Positions 24,118 to 35,985 of a stretch of 64,000 bases of DNA are shown here, in pieces. This DNA comes from Rhipicephalus microplus (Eukaryota; Arthropoda; Arachnida; Ixodida; Ixodidae), in NCBI RefSeq assembly GCF_043290135.1, contig NC_134710.1, positions 135,554,155-135,618,154 of the forward strand. The letters run 5' to 3'. Made by a program: the position numbers and the translations under genes. The notes under the pieces are model-generated. The model saw only the letters and a list, made by a program, of their open reading frames with translations. It made no database searches and was not told the DNA's origin. Numbering within the stretch: position 1 is the first letter of the stretch; the number at the start of each line of letters is the position of its first letter.

Positions 24118-25100
24118 ATGGAATTCTTACGACCGTATGCCGAATGGTCGTCCTTTTATTTAACAATCATTTTCAGAAAATCTCTTGAAACGTCCTCATT
24201 ACCGCAAGACTGGCGCACTGCAATTGTAAAGCCTATATACAAAGCTGGCAATCGGCTTCATGTGAACAGTTATCGCCCCGTTTCACTGACCTCTGTGTGT
24301 TGCAAAATCATGGAACATTTCATAGCAAGGCACATTATTATTTTTCTTGAGTCAAAAGAGTTTTTTTATCCCCATCAACACGGATTCAGGAAGGCGTTGT
24401 CAACCGTTACTCAACTGGTAGAAACAGTTCATGATTTTTATTTATCTCTCCAAGGTCAACAACAAATAGACGTCATTTGTGTAGATTTCGCCAAGGCATT
24501 TGATAAAGTTCCTCATAGCAAATTAATTTTTAAGCTTCAGCAACTAGGACTTAGCTCAGATATACTAAATTGGATAGCCACGTATTTGGAGAATCGTCAA
24601 CAAAAAGTACGTGTAGATGATTGCACATCTAGTTCATTGAAAGTACTGTCTGGTGTGCCACAGGGGTCTGTGCTGGGTCCTTTGTTGTTTTTAATTTTTA
24701 TAAATGATATTTCCGCAGTTGTCGAAAGCCCGGTTAAAATCAAACTTTTTGCAGACGATTGTTTAATTTACGCTCCTGTAACTAACGCAAACGACCAAAT
24801 AAAAAAAAATTAGTCGCTGTCTGCAAGCCTTGCATAATTGGTGCACCCAGTGGGGGATGGAAATTAACTTTTCAAAGACTACGTTCACCCGTATAATCAA
24901 GAAAAAATCCGTACTCGCATATGATTATAAAATCGGAAATAGCCTTCTGACCAGAACACACAGCTTTAAATACCTGGGGGTGACTATTACCAGCGATTTG
25001 GGGTGGCACACTCATGTTGAGGAGGTGTGTTCAAAGGCCTACAGGAAGTTGTTTTACTTGAGGAAAAAACTCGAACATTCCCCTAGAGATGTCAAATCAC
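24118..25100 (+). pseudogene. Truncated LINE reverse transcriptase (CR1/L2- or Jockey-like)
   Basis: 231 codons open to 24813 with the RT order PLPQDWRTA-like start, YRPVSLTSVCCKIMEHFIA, HQHGFRKALST, DFAKAFDKVPH (catalytic Asp), SGVPQGSVLGPLLF and FADDCLIYAP (catalytic FADD box). A frameshift near 24810 moves the reading frame; it continues as WCTQWGMEINFSKT, YLGVTITSDLGW and AYRKLFYLRKKLE to about 25100. The endonuclease part is absent (5' truncation). The frame is cut by the hAT element starting at 25101, and I could not find its continuation on the other side. Non-functional. Confidence 0.85.
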
Positions 25101-27830
25101 TAAGGGTGTGGGAATATTCGAAAGTTTTGAATATTCGTCGAATATTAAATTCGCACTATTCGTATTCGATTCGAAAAAAGTGTATTCGAAAAGTTTGAAT
25201 ATTCGAATCACTTCGAATATTCGACAATATCTAATATTTGATTGGATTATCATGCAGAAAATAACTCTTCTTTAATATTTCCACTGGGTTCAGAGATATT
25301 AAAACGCTGCCCAGAGAGGCGATAAGCGTCAGAAGTGCACGGAGGCACTATGTCGGCCAGCGACGGTCAACAATCAGCAGCAAAGTTGACGTTCATGTAA
25401 ACGTATTGCACGCTTTTCGTATGCTGCCGTAACGTGCTGCACTACCACACGTTCACTATGCGGGACCTCGTGTGCAGGAACGAAGCTTAACCGTTGCCGC
25501 GTTGTCTCATCAAAACATCGCTTGATAACGCGCGACCGTGCACGCGCGTGCTAAAGCAGAAACTTCGTCACCGTCGGCAAACGCTTCAGTTAGAAAACAT
25601 AATAAGTGACAAAAAAAGTTCTAGTGGTAATTTGTACCATGACGTCGCATTTATTTCCTTTTACGAGGAAGTTCCGCACGTGAGCAGCCGCACAGTTATA
25701 CAACATGATCGAAAGCGGTTAGTCCCAACTCGGGATTTAATTGCTACCTTGTTATGTCGTATTCCCGGCAAGTGTGCATTAAATAACTTGGACTGCATTC
25801 TAAACATATTGAATATATGAAACGGTAATCATGCGCCGACCTTTCAGTTTTATATATCTGTATATGCATATAAATATTTTTCGTGCTGGCCACCAGAGCG
25901 CATGAGTAGTGGTAGTGCGCCATGTAGTGCACAGTGCTACGTTAGTAGGGTCAGCGGCGTTGGCTAGTGCTGTCAGCCGCTACGATCAGTTCTGCTAGCT
26001 GCCATAAGTGCCATGGCAGATAGTGGAGGCTATGAGGATTCGCCTGCGAAACGGAGGAACAATCAAGACACGGCACCGAAACGGAGGGAAAGAAGCGCTA
26101 TCTGGAAGCACTTTGTGAAGACATCATCGTCGTTGGCGCAGTGCAAGACATGCGGCGCAACACTTAAAACGCCGACGGGTACGACTAGTCCTCTTGTTAA
26201 CCATCTAAAACAGCACCCAACCGCGATGATGGAGTACCGGATGGCTGCAGCAGGTGCGCCAGAGAAAGACCAGTCAATGATATTTGATTTTGTGCACCGT
26301 ACTGACCGTTTGTCGGAAAAGAAAACTCAAGCACTCAATGCCAAGGTGGCTGCTATGGTAGCGCTTGATTAGCAACCATATAGTTTTGTTAAAGACCGCG
26401 GATTTAAGGAACTCATGGCAGAGGCTGTGCCTAACTATCGCCTACCGTCGCGCACCACGCTTTCACGTACCCTTGTTCCGCGCTTGTTTGATGACACACG
26501 GAAGAAAGTGAAAGACGAGCTCAGCAGTGCTTTTGAAGGGTGAACATCTGCAGTCACCTTTACCAGCGACATGTGGACATCACGCGCCAACGAGAGTTAT
26601 GTGAGCTTCACTTGCCACCTTCTCACTCCAAGTTTTAGGATGAAGCGGTTCACGCTTAACACTCGCCACATGGAACTTGCTAGCCACTCCGCCGAAAACG
26701 TTGCGCAAATGCTTGTCGAGATGTGCGCGGAATGAGAAATACCGGATGGCTGCTGCAAATACATCGTCACAGATAACGGACGCAACATCCGTGCCGCGGT
26801 CAGAAGGCTCCCCGTGCGTGTTTCGCCCACACCTTGCAGCTAGCAATTCACGATGCAATCTCCAACACACCGTCAATTGACCGTCTGTGCAAGAAAGCGA
26901 GGCACATCGTGGGCCACTATAAGCACAGCTCGTCTGCGCAAAAGAGATTAGATGAGTACCAGAAGAAGATGGGCAAGGATCCACTTCGTCTGGTGCAAGA
27001 TGTAGATACGAGGTGGAACAGCCAATACCTAATGCTGTCCCTCCTCTTGGACTTGAAGGAGGCTGTCTCTATTGAGCTGGCAACGTCAAATTGCAGCATT
27101 GGTGGTCTCTGCTCAGCAGAATGGAAAGAGGCTCTTGAATATCTGGACGCACTGAAGCCCCTATATGATGCAACTGTGATAACTAGCGCAGACAAATACC
27201 CATCACTTTCCACTCAGATACCAATTATTTTTGGTATGCTAAGTTGCCTCAGCAACTTTAGCGGCACAACAGGCTTTCATAAGGAACTGGCAAGGTCTCT
27301 CAATACCAGATTCCCCTTATATACCGAGGACAAAGAAGCATGCTTGGCTATGTTTTTGGACCCACGCTTCAAGTCAACGGTATTCAGAAACAACAAACAA
27401 AAGTTGGTGTGGCTGAAAGATCTGGTGTTTCAGGATGTTGCCCTAGGCCCTGCTGTGGAAGTCGTGCAGCCAGCAGCAAAAGTGCAGGAGCCACAACAGT
27501 GTGTGCAGCCATCCTCTGATGTTTGGAGTGCATTTTATAATCCTGCAAATAGTCAAGTAGCAAGTACACCACTGTCTACTTCAGAATGGGAAATTAAAGC
27601 GTATTCTGAAGAAGCCCTACTGAAGAAAGACAGTGACCCATGTGACTGGTGGCGGACTGTGGGCACCTTCAGATACCCCAGTCTGGCAAAGCTTTGCCCC
27701 AAGTACTTGCCCATACCAGCCACTTCAGTTCTAAGCGAGCGTGCCTTTTCAGTGGCAGGGGAGGTTGTCTCTGTTCGGAGGGAGCGCCTCCTGCCTGATG
27801 AATAATTTGAAGTGGTGGTCAGCACCAGAT
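25101..27830 (+). mobile_element. Degenerate hAT element with BED-finger transposase
   Basis: The left end TAAGGGTGTGGGAATATTCG resembles the ends of the shorter hAT elements in this window (TAGGGGTGTGCGAATA at 38308-39206) and is followed by AT-rich subterminal repeats of GAATATTCG. The transposase pseudogene lies inside. A matching right end was not found, so the 3' boundary is uncertain or deleted. It is inserted into the LINE ending at 25100. Confidence 0.72.
26013..27830 (+). pseudogene. hAT (ZBED-type) transposase pseudogene
   Basis: It starts MADSGGYEDSPAKRRNN and carries a BED zinc finger (SAIWKHFVKTS, CKTCGATLKTPTG, LVNHLKQH: Cys2/His2 pattern). The same frame continues past in-frame stops at 26370-26372, 26541-26543 and 26733-26735 with FTSDMWTSRANESYV (first catalytic Asp region) and IVTDNGRN. 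A frameshift near 26800 leads into 323 open codons (CFAHTLQLAIHDAI, DVDTRWNSQY). It ends with the hAT C-terminal dimerisation domain, YPSLAKLCPKYLPIPATS and LSERAFSVAG. Three stops and one frameshift make it inactive. Confidence 0.88.
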
Positions 27831-28959
27831 CAGTTAATTCGAAAACTTACTGATTTTGCTGCAAATTTGCAGAAACCCCAGCCCTTAGGAGCAACAATGC
27901 AATGCAGTGTAGCAATACTAATGATTGACAGGAGAAGCACCTCAGCTTCGATGATGTAGGCATCTTAAAGAAGAAAAATACTAAAAGAAGTGGTCTCGTG
28001 GTCAGCTCTAATGCGCATCTGTGGATTGGAAGACGTACTTTACTCCAATACTGTAGTGATATGTGGGCAGCGTGTCACATGCTTCTCGCAACAACAGCAC
28101 ATCATGATTCACCCATCCTTTCTGGGAATATAAAGAAGTTTATAAAGGATGGTCTGACAAAATTCGCGATGTATGTGAACCTCCGATTGGCCATTGCCCA
28201 GGCCATTCGTGCACTTGCACTGCTGGTGAAGTTCTGGCCTGCAACGCCTACTTCTAACACTTCAATGATAATGTTTTCCGGCCAAAACGCATCGCGAATT
28301 CCATCCCTTTGGCCATTAATAAATTCTTTATTTTACCAAAAAGAATGGGCAAATGGTTGCATCATGGCGCACTGACACTGCGAGGAGCAGCTGACATACT
28401 TCCCGCATGTCGCTTCTGTGTTGCAGTAAAGCATGCATTTTTTTTTTTTTTACACAGGTGCACACTTTTTTTTTTTTTCACTGGCAGCAGTGAGGTTCAG
28501 TGTTACATGGTGCTTACGGCGAATTGGGACCAGGCATTGCTACAAAACATAACCTTTTGGAGCTGCAAACTAGCTGACACAGCGAACGACCACCTCTGAG
28601 TACTTTCAGTAATTCAATGTTCCATTTGCATATTTCGCACGTTTCGCTTCAAGGTTTCAAATAGTACAAGTGCCACTCTGGTAACTTAGCTACCTGTTCC
28701 AGCAGGTGTCATTGTCAGCCAGACCTTAGAAGCGCCACAGTTGTATCCGGATTCGCGACCTAGAGGTACGAGAGAAAGAGAGATCGGAAGCCTTCACGAT
28801 GTGCAACCTTGTCAAATATTTAGTGTTGGTGGGCCATCTGTATTTGAATAATGATGGAATGTCATTTTTACATAGAAATTTAAATATTAGACTTGGGCAC
28901 AATCGATGACGTGATGCAAATGGTTGTTTGCCTGTTGTGTGCTAAGCACATGCCACCGC

Positions 28960-28986
28960 TTTCTTTCTTTCTTTCTTTCTTTCTTT
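28960..28986. repeat. (TTTC)n microsatellite
   Basis: About six uninterrupted TTTC units in the intron. Confidence 0.9.
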
Positions 28987-30329
28987 TATCCTGTACATAT
29001 GAGTCATGTTTTCATTATCAAATGCTCATGTTGTGTACTACATGTTTTTTTGGTAGTATTTCTTCCTGTTCAGTGAGCGTGTCGCAAGTGTCAGTTACGT
29101 GCAACCAACTAGCCCCTATTCTAGTTCGTCATGCATTCCACTTTTTGTATGTTTTGTTAATTTGAAAACCCGCTTAATTTGAAGGGTTGTCGCAGTCCTC
29201 AGTGGCTTCAAATTAACAGGGTTTTACGGTGTTGTGCTGGCCTAATATATAACATTGTCTTGTAATGAAGCCAGAGACTTAAAATGACAGTGAAACTTTA
29301 TTTGGGCCGAGTTGTTACATAATCGTGAGGTTGGAGTTCGAGCACGAATACACAATATGCCCCACGACACCAAGGCACAACCCACACAAGCACTGCATCT
29401 TTTTTTCGTGAGGAGTCTTGTGTGTTTCCATTACTACTTTACCTCAGAATAACATGACAAGTTTCAAGGAAATTTTATTGAGCTAGAGTTGTCATATTGC
29501 AAAAAAAGGGGGAGTGAGGTCAATGATATCACACTGACGTTTGGTGGTTGTAGTTTCAGAATGAAATTCGAAAGGGAGACATTGACCTTCATTTTGTCGT
29601 GTGTTTAAAATCCGTTATAGTGAAATTAATGAAGCATGCAATTCCTCAACTGAAACTGTGCCAAGAAGCAATACAGAAAAAAAAGCCGAATTCGTCAGGT
29701 CTAATAAAAAAAATAGTGTTCCATTGCCTCTGGCAGTAGTATGTGTGCAGCGCTTGTGAAGGCTAGCCAAGAAAAAGGGAGAGAGCATTCTTTTGAAAGT
29801 GAAGCTTGCTTCCTGAAAGCACGGTAACAGTCACTTGAATTTTTAGTAAGATGCCCAATATGTAGTAAAGAAACTTGAACTTTTTCAATTGAGTGCTTAT
29901 TGATGCCTTACAACTTCCATCAGTCAACACAAGAGAATATGTCAATACAAATACACGTATATAAAGCCTTCATTCTGCAGGCCACATAAAATATGCTGAT
30001 GTTCAAGGTGGCTAATTCATGGATAGCATATCCAGTGCATCATCATAGAGGAATCTGGTTTGCATTTTGAATGCTGATCTGCCTGCCTTCGTTTAGTGCG
30101 TAAATGGAATGAAGGCATTAGACATCTTCATTTGTGCTTTTTAACTTGCCTGTTTAGGTTTTCAGCCTCAAGTGTTCTACATGCACATTCGACAACAGGG
30201 ATGTCAACAAAGAACACCGTTCTGAGTCCCTATAATATCGCTATTGCTTTTTCTGCCAAGTTTCTGATAGGGTAGCTTTTTTATTGCAAACACATTCATA
30301 CACAGACAAGTGAACACCCTGGCACAATG

Positions 30330-30545
30330 AATGAAGGAAGGTAATGTTTAAAGGCCTGTTTATTTGGCACACCCTTGATGAAAACCAGCAGGCCAAGGAA
30401 GGTACAGGGCACGTTAATAGTACTGTTAAATGTGTATTGTAATAATTAATATATAGATTTGAAGAAAGTAAAGTGGACAAAAAGGCAACTTGCTGCTGGC
30501 AGGGACCAAACCCGGGACCTTTGGATCTGAAGGTCGCAGGTTTGC
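30330..30545 (-). mobile_element. tRNA-derived SINE relic, minus strand
   Basis: Read on the minus strand: GCGACCTTCAGATCCAAAGG, then CCCGGGTTTGGTCCC (B-box-like), TGCCAGCAGCAAGTTGCC, TTTTTGTCCACTTTACTTTC and, further on, a CCTTCCTTGGC block. This is the layout of a second tRNA-derived SINE family common in ticks, distinct from Ruka in its tail. The A box is not recognisable. Confidence 0.5.
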
Positions 30546-30772
30546 AAAGGAAGATTTAGCCTGTATAGTTGCTTTTAGGTGGGAAAGAAACCATGTGTTA
30601 AGAACTCTCTTTTTTTTTTCTTTACATGATAACTGTTTCAGCACCCACCAAAAATAAAAGGGGAAGATCTTGTAGTAAAATATTGTGTGTAATGGAAATT
30701 ACAAATGTGGGAATAACTCGCAAGCAAAATGTCAAATATTAAATTTTGCTTTCTCTTATCCTCCTTTCTTAG

Positions 30773-30843
30773 GGATTTGATGGTCCTTGGTATCGCTACT
30801 TTTTGCGTTTTGTCCTGCTATTCTCCTATATTGTTCCAATAAG
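30773..30843 (+). CDS. ATP9B: ATP9B-like exon 9 (TM4 start)
   Basis: 71-bp exon after CTTTCTTAG. It encodes GFDGPWYRYFLRFVLLFSYI and VPI and ends with AG before GTAAGT. Joined to exon 10 it gives PIS-LRV, the TM4 substrate-path motif of ATP9 proteins (class-1 flippases have PVSLY). Confidence 0.94.
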
Positions 30844-30931
30844 GTAAGTGTGTGCTATTTCTGTTTGACTCAAATGGAGCCAAATGAGGAAGCAGTATTC
30901 AAATGATTCTCGGTAACTTCTTGTCATGCAG

Positions 30932-31097
30932 CCTTCGTGTAACCCTGGATATGGGAAAGATGGTGTACTCTTGGATGATACAACAGGACAAGGACATACC
31001 TGGGACAGTTGTGCGTTCCACCACAATTCCAGAGGAAATGGGCCGTATAGTCTATCTTTTCACTGATAAGACTGGCACTCTGACCCAGAATGAAATG
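30932..31097 (+). CDS. ATP9B: ATP9B-like exon 10 (phosphorylation site)
   Basis: It begins by completing the Ser codon and continues [14 protein letters not shown]. It carries [20 protein letters not shown] and the P-type signature [11 protein letters not shown]; the phosphorylated Asp codon is 31065-31067. The 88-bp intron before it is the shortest in the gene. Donor GTATGT. Confidence 0.97.
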
Positions 31098-32241
31098 GTA
31101 TGTTCTGTAAAATGTGGAACTGTAAATGTCAAGTTGTTAAATGTCAAGTGTAAATGTCTAGTTGTTGGTGGTGCTGCTGGAGACTATCGTACAAAAGGAA
31201 CTAAAGAAAAGTGCGTACAAGCAACGCATGTAACTGCTGTTCCTAAATTATCTTTTGGTAAGCCAGCAAGTGCAACCATTCATAAATAGCTTAACTTAAG
31301 GAAGTACTAAATGCAGCTGCCAGGTGATTCAAAGGCTTTGGCAACATACCAGTCCTTCTAGACTGGTTAACATCCCTGCCTTTTTTTTTCTTCCTGTTGT
31401 TTCCTTCCTTCTTGGCGACATTGCCACTCTAAAGGTGCTTCTCGATTCACTCATCACTGCTTGTGGAACATGAGTACATGCACAATCAAGAGGCCTTCCT
31501 AGTTTTTGAAGCAACACAGTGGCCCTCTTTCTGATAACCTTAATTACAAGTAGTATGCTTCACTGCACGGTGGTTAGTTCTTTTGGCTGTTAGTGTTTCT
31601 CGCCACATTACACGGCTGTGCCGCGATGACGCTTACTGAAGCTAATCTGGCATAATAAAGCACAGGTAAAATTCCTGGTGCACAAGACATCTATATTTTA
31701 CAACATACACTTTGCTCATTTTCCTCGATAGCTTGCACTGTCCTTCAGTAGCTGCGCTGCCCTTCCTGGCTTTATGACATGATGGCTGCACGACGCTTTA
31801 GTGTGCTTTAGTCTCTGCACGCTGTTCGATCAAGCTCATCTGCCAAAAGCAGTGCCTTCGTGTCAGCATGAATATTTCTATTTGTGCAAGTGATTGCAGG
31901 CCACTTAGGATAATAGGCACTTGAGAGATGCAGTGCAGTGTATCATTTAGTATATGTAATGTTGAAGTTGACTGCAGTTCATTATATGTATGTACATGCA
32001 GCATAATGGCATACTTTTCCAAAGAATTTTCAAGGAGGTGTTCCTGCTGATTCGATATAGTAAATAATGGGATATATCCTGGTTGTGTATGTCTGGGTTC
32101 AACTGTAGCGACTTGTTCTGGACATGCATGATAGCTAGGATATGAGAAATGCTTTCGAGCCAATGCCATTGAAATAGCTACTGCTATGGGCATTTGCCAG
32201 GTCTTTTTTTCTCTTACTGTTAAAATTCTTTCTTTCTTCAG
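31098..32241 (+). other. Intron 10 of the ATP9B-like gene
   Basis: 1.1-kb intron. Short tandem copies of TAAATGTCAAGT occur at about 31122-31158. No element recognised in the rest. Confidence 0.7.
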
Positions 32242-32547
32242 GTGCTGAAAAAGCTTCATCTTGGCTCAGTGTCCTATAGCTCCGAATCTTTTGGTGAAGT
32301 GAAAAGTAACCTGAAGGCTGCATACACCCCTGGAGCCTCCACAGTGACACCTTCTGCTGCTAGCGCTACCCAGGGGGTTCGCGTACGGCGCAACATGGCC
32401 ACTCGAGTGCAGGAAGCTGTTAGAGCTGTGGCCCTGTGCCATAATGTTACACCTGTCTATGAAAATGGTGATAGTGATTCTGATGAGCAGGCAATGGCAG
32501 AGCTTTACCAAAAGCAGCCCACCTACCAGGCATCTAGTCCTGATGAG
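32242..32547 (+). CDS. ATP9B: ATP9B-like exon 11 (nucleotide-binding domain start)
   Basis: 102 codons, the longest exon. It starts [20 protein letters not shown] and runs through a variable Ser/Thr/Ala-rich insert (about codons 27-46, matching the divergent linker of the family). It then carries [20 protein letters not shown], an acidic stretch and YQASSPDE. Acceptor TTCTTCAG, donor GTATGA. Confidence 0.95.
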
Positions 32548-32644
32548 GTATGAACTCGCCACTTTTTTTTTCCAATATTTATGTCATAATAGTTCATTTG
32601 GAAATTATAATTTGGAGTGCATTTTGCTATTTTTACATTTTCAG

Positions 32645-32806
32645 GTGGCTTTAGTGACCTGGACTGAGAGCGTGGGCCTCGAGCTTGTCTACAGGGACCT
32701 CAGTTCGATGAAGCTCCGCACTCCACATGGAAATATCCTACACTACAGTATACTGCAGACCTTTCCCTTCACTTCAGAGCGAAAGCGCATGGGTATTGTT
32801 GTCAAG
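32645..32806 (+). CDS. ATP9B: ATP9B-like exon 12 (nucleotide-binding domain)
   Basis: Fifty-four codons with [20 protein letters not shown], a short variable strand and [15 protein letters not shown]. The FPF(T/S)SE.KRM block is the conserved adenine-pocket region of P4-ATPases. Donor GTTTGC is non-consensus at +3/+5, but the frame continues cleanly into exon 13. Confidence 0.95.
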
Positions 32807-33394
32807 GTTTGCGGCAGTTCTTGCACATCTTAATTTGCAATGCAGATAAAGCCCAATCGTGTTCTAGCTTAATATTTAGCAGTATTTTTTCTTAACGTTT
32901 ATAGCGATGCATAATTGGTCTGTAACAGAGGTCACAAAGATTGTGCAGTTGGTGCATATTGTCATAAGGTTGTAATGATTCTTGATCTGAATGGTTAATG
33001 ATATAATTAAGGAATGTTTTTCAGGGAACTTTGCCCATCATGGCAAGATGACAGTTCTATAGCATCTTTACTTAAAGCGTGAAAGGCACAGCACTTGCAT
33101 TTTGTACTCATTCTTCAGTTTCTCAGTCATTTCATTCATGCTGTAAGTAAACATGTATTACTGGTTACACTAGAAAAGACTATAAGCTTACAAGCATGAC
33201 AGTAACCTTCATAAAACAAGTTTATAATTGTTGCATACATTTAAAAGTGTAGTCCATTCAAACATAAATGTGCTAGTAGGGCTTATGATTTATCAGATAT
33301 CTTTTCTGGGATGCTGGCACTGGGAAAACTTCCTGAAGTACTGTAAGTGCAGTGAGGCTTGTGCTATATATAAGGTATGCACTATTATTTCCAG

Positions 33395-33487
33395 GATGAA
33401 GGCACTGGCGAGATATTCTTTTTCATGAAGGGTGCTGATACTGTGATGAGTGGTATTGTCCAGTATAATGATTGGCTAGATGAAGAG
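33395..33487 (+). CDS. ATP9B: ATP9B-like exon 13 (KGAD motif)
   Basis: Thirty-one codons, [20 protein letters not shown] and [11 protein letters not shown]. The KGAD nucleotide-binding motif is encoded at 33428-33439. Phase 0 at both ends, acceptor TTTCCAG, donor GTAAGC. Confidence 0.95.
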
Positions 33488-33586
33488 GTAAGCGGGGAAA
33501 GTTAAGGGCTTTCTAATTTCAAGAATCTTTTTTTTTGCATTTTACAATTCAGACAACTACAGTTTTGAACTGATGTTGATTTTCAG

Positions 33587-33670
33587 TGTGGCAATATGGC
33601 TCGTGAGGGATTGCGCACCCTTGTCGTAGCTAAAAAAAATCTCACCGAGGAGCAGTATCAAGAGTTTGAG
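33587..33670 (+). CDS. ATP9B: ATP9B-like exon 14
   Basis: Twenty-eight codons, [20 protein letters not shown] followed by EEQYQEFE, the near-invariant block after the KGAD motif in ATP9 proteins. 99-bp intron upstream; donor GTAGGT. Confidence 0.95.
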
Positions 33671-33836
33671 GTAGGTGTCAACCACGCAACGGGACTTTGC
33701 TTTTGTGGTAAATACCAGTATGGACTGCTGTAGTAGTTTGGATTTGTGGTTTTATAGTGCCGACTGTTCTAAAGTTGTTTCTGAATATTCATATAATGTT
33801 AATTCCAAAACCATAGGCTTTCAACATAATTACCCA

Positions 33837-34360
33837 GCACAAGAAAACGAGTAGTTGCAGTGTAACTACGGAAGGAAGAAACATAGACTGGAAATTGTAA
33901 ACTAAACTATCATGTTAACTCAGCTGTTCAAGGCCATCTGGGTATAGTAGAAGTTGTAGTTGCAAACCAGAATTTGAAAAGTGCACTGTTGTCGCAAAAC
34001 ATTGTCAGTCGCTAACATGCAAGATCATCGAGGCTAATGAAATGCAACTTCTGGGTGACTTATGTGTTAGCATCCCTTTGGTTGTGCTCACAAAAAAAAA
34101 AAAGAAATACAGTATCTGACTGTGGCGCGATAGATTTGTGCTGAGGTGTGCTCTTGTACCCACTTAAGATGTTGAGCATATGGATGTAACACATAGGTTT
34201 TGCGGTGGTACTGTGGTGTGCTGCTTGCTATCATGTGTATATATTTCCAGCGCTTTCGCTAATGGCTCGTTTTAAAAATTTAGTTTTAAAGTCGACACCC
34301 TTTCCTGTCCATGTTTCTTTCTTCCGTATTTACACTGTAACTACTCATTTTCTTGCGCTG
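33837..34360 (+). mobile_element. Second Penelope-like relic with inverted ends
   Basis: The left end 33837-33888 (GCACAAGAAAACGAGTAGTT...) is an inverted copy of 34307-34360, as in the insertion at 3660-4562. Between them, translation of about 33930-34090 gives CKPEFEKCTVVAKHC and IIEANEMQLLGD, then CVSIPLVVL, which aligns with the C-terminal part of the GIY-YIG domain encoded at 3777-4310. The nuclease core itself is deleted. The 3' segment TTTCCTGTCCATGTTTCTTT corresponds to TTTTCTGTCCTTGTTTTTTT of the first copy. Confidence 0.75.
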
Positions 34361-35317
34361 TGCAAATATGTTGACTCCAAATCACCAACTAGCCCAAGCA
34401 TCCGTCTTATATTATGCTCTCGTGTTCTATGTGTTAAACTTATTTCTGTATTCATTGCAACCCACATTTATAGTGCAACATCCTACTTTAAGCTACGATA
34501 AAATCTTGAGAAACATTGCTATAATTAAGGACACGAATTTCGTATCAAATTGTGTCTTCGGCAGTGCTTTGCATGCAGTATATTTTGTACATTGCAGATG
34601 ACAACAAAAACAGTTGTCCTAAAATAGTATGGTTATACTAGACAATAAATGTGTAGTATAATGCTACAAGCTAAATTACCTGTATAAAGCAAGAAAGTCA
34701 ACGTGGTCAATCACCTTTTGGGTATTATATTGCAACCATTATATTGAAGATTTGGCGGCAAACTTGCCTTTTTCACCAAAACATTGTGTGTCCCTGGCAG
34801 CATGTTTTAGTCTTTTAAAGCAAGTTTATGTCGGAACACCGGTCTAAGCTCATCACTTCAACTTTAGGTGATAAGGCTACAAGTCTCGCCAGTGCATGAA
34901 TAACATAGCCATACACAGGAAATCTCTTTTTCATTGAAGCACAGAGCTGCTAAAGCCTGTGAGCACGAACCAGAAGGCAGGTGTGTGCTAGCTTCTGTAA
35001 GCGGCTCATTCTGCAGGCAATGCACCAGTCAGTTACGACCACAGAAGCCCCTTGGAGCTCAGTGAGATCTGTACATGCAGTGTTCATAATTGTACTGAAG
35101 CATCTGCGAGTGTGTAGCTTAATGCATTTGTCTGCTTAGCCTTCATTAAAGAAATGCATGCAGAAAAAGGAATCGTTTATTTTTTTTTAGCGAGCTTCTC
35201 TGATGTCAGCTTGGCCGGAATAAAGTTTTACAAGTTTCAGTCTGGTTCTTTTGCCTTATTTAATGTTTTGAGGGATGCAACTCTTATAACAGAGTGACAT
35301 CTGGAATGTATAATGAA

Positions 35318-35985
35318 GAGGCTTGTGCGAATAGTGAAAGTTAGGTTTGAAACAAATTCGAAGCGAATGTTCTTTTAAGTAATTTGGAATTGAATTCACA
35401 TGGTATTTGTCATATATTATAAAGAAAAATGGGCATATTTTTCATAAACCAACTAACCTGCACAATATTTTCAAAAAATTTAAACTAGACCTGTGCAAAT
35501 GCCATTCGTCTTGGTTCAAGTAAGTATAAACAACTTTGAATAGTAGCGGGATTTGACTTTTAGTGCAGTTCCAGTGATAACCTGTAAATTATGCTAAATT
35601 TTAAAATTTGCAATACTTAGAGCATATAAGGTGGCATAACATGGTTTTAAACTTAAAGAATAATGAATCGATATGAGGGTAATATGTTCATTTAACCTTT
35701 AAGTGGGGCTTTGCAGCAGTGTGGATTTCATTTAAATAGATGTTTTCACAGCTTAGCAACCCTTCACTGCAGTGAAATGATCTTTTCAAAAAGTTAGAAT
35801 ATACAGGTAAATGGGTGCTTTTACGGCTTTGCATTCCTCCACTGCAGTGAAACCACCTTTACAGTGAGTTATATGCAGACTAGTGTACACTTATTCGTTT
35901 TGTCTTCAAAATTTTGGATTATTTAAATTTGATCTCAAAATAATTTCAATACAGTAATATCCGTCTGAATATTTGCACAAGCTTA
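35318..35985. mobile_element. hAT-type MITE, 668 bp, copy 1
   Basis: The ends GCTTGTGCGAATA and (complement) GCTTGTGCAAATATTC form inverted repeats. The element is flanked by the exact 8-bp duplication ATAATGAA (35310-35317 and 35986-35993). AT-rich, no coding. A second copy of the same family is at 40773-41394. Confidence 0.82.

Larger units (their letters stand above)
23825..30772 (+). other. Intron 8 of the ATP9B-like gene
   Basis: 6.9-kb intron. It holds a truncated LINE (24118-25100), a degenerate hAT element (25101 to about 27830), T-runs (28438-28451, 28467-28478), a (TTTC)n microsatellite (28960-28986) and a minus-strand SINE relic (about 30330-30545). 27960-28430 has open frames without recognised homology; 28990-30320 is AT-rich with nothing recognised. 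Confidence 0.7.

Noticed and set aside
27998..28375. 125-codon open frame after the hAT relic
   Set aside because: No recognised motif, and it overlaps a short inverted pair (AAATTCGCGATG near 28161 and its complement near 28290). Likely chance.
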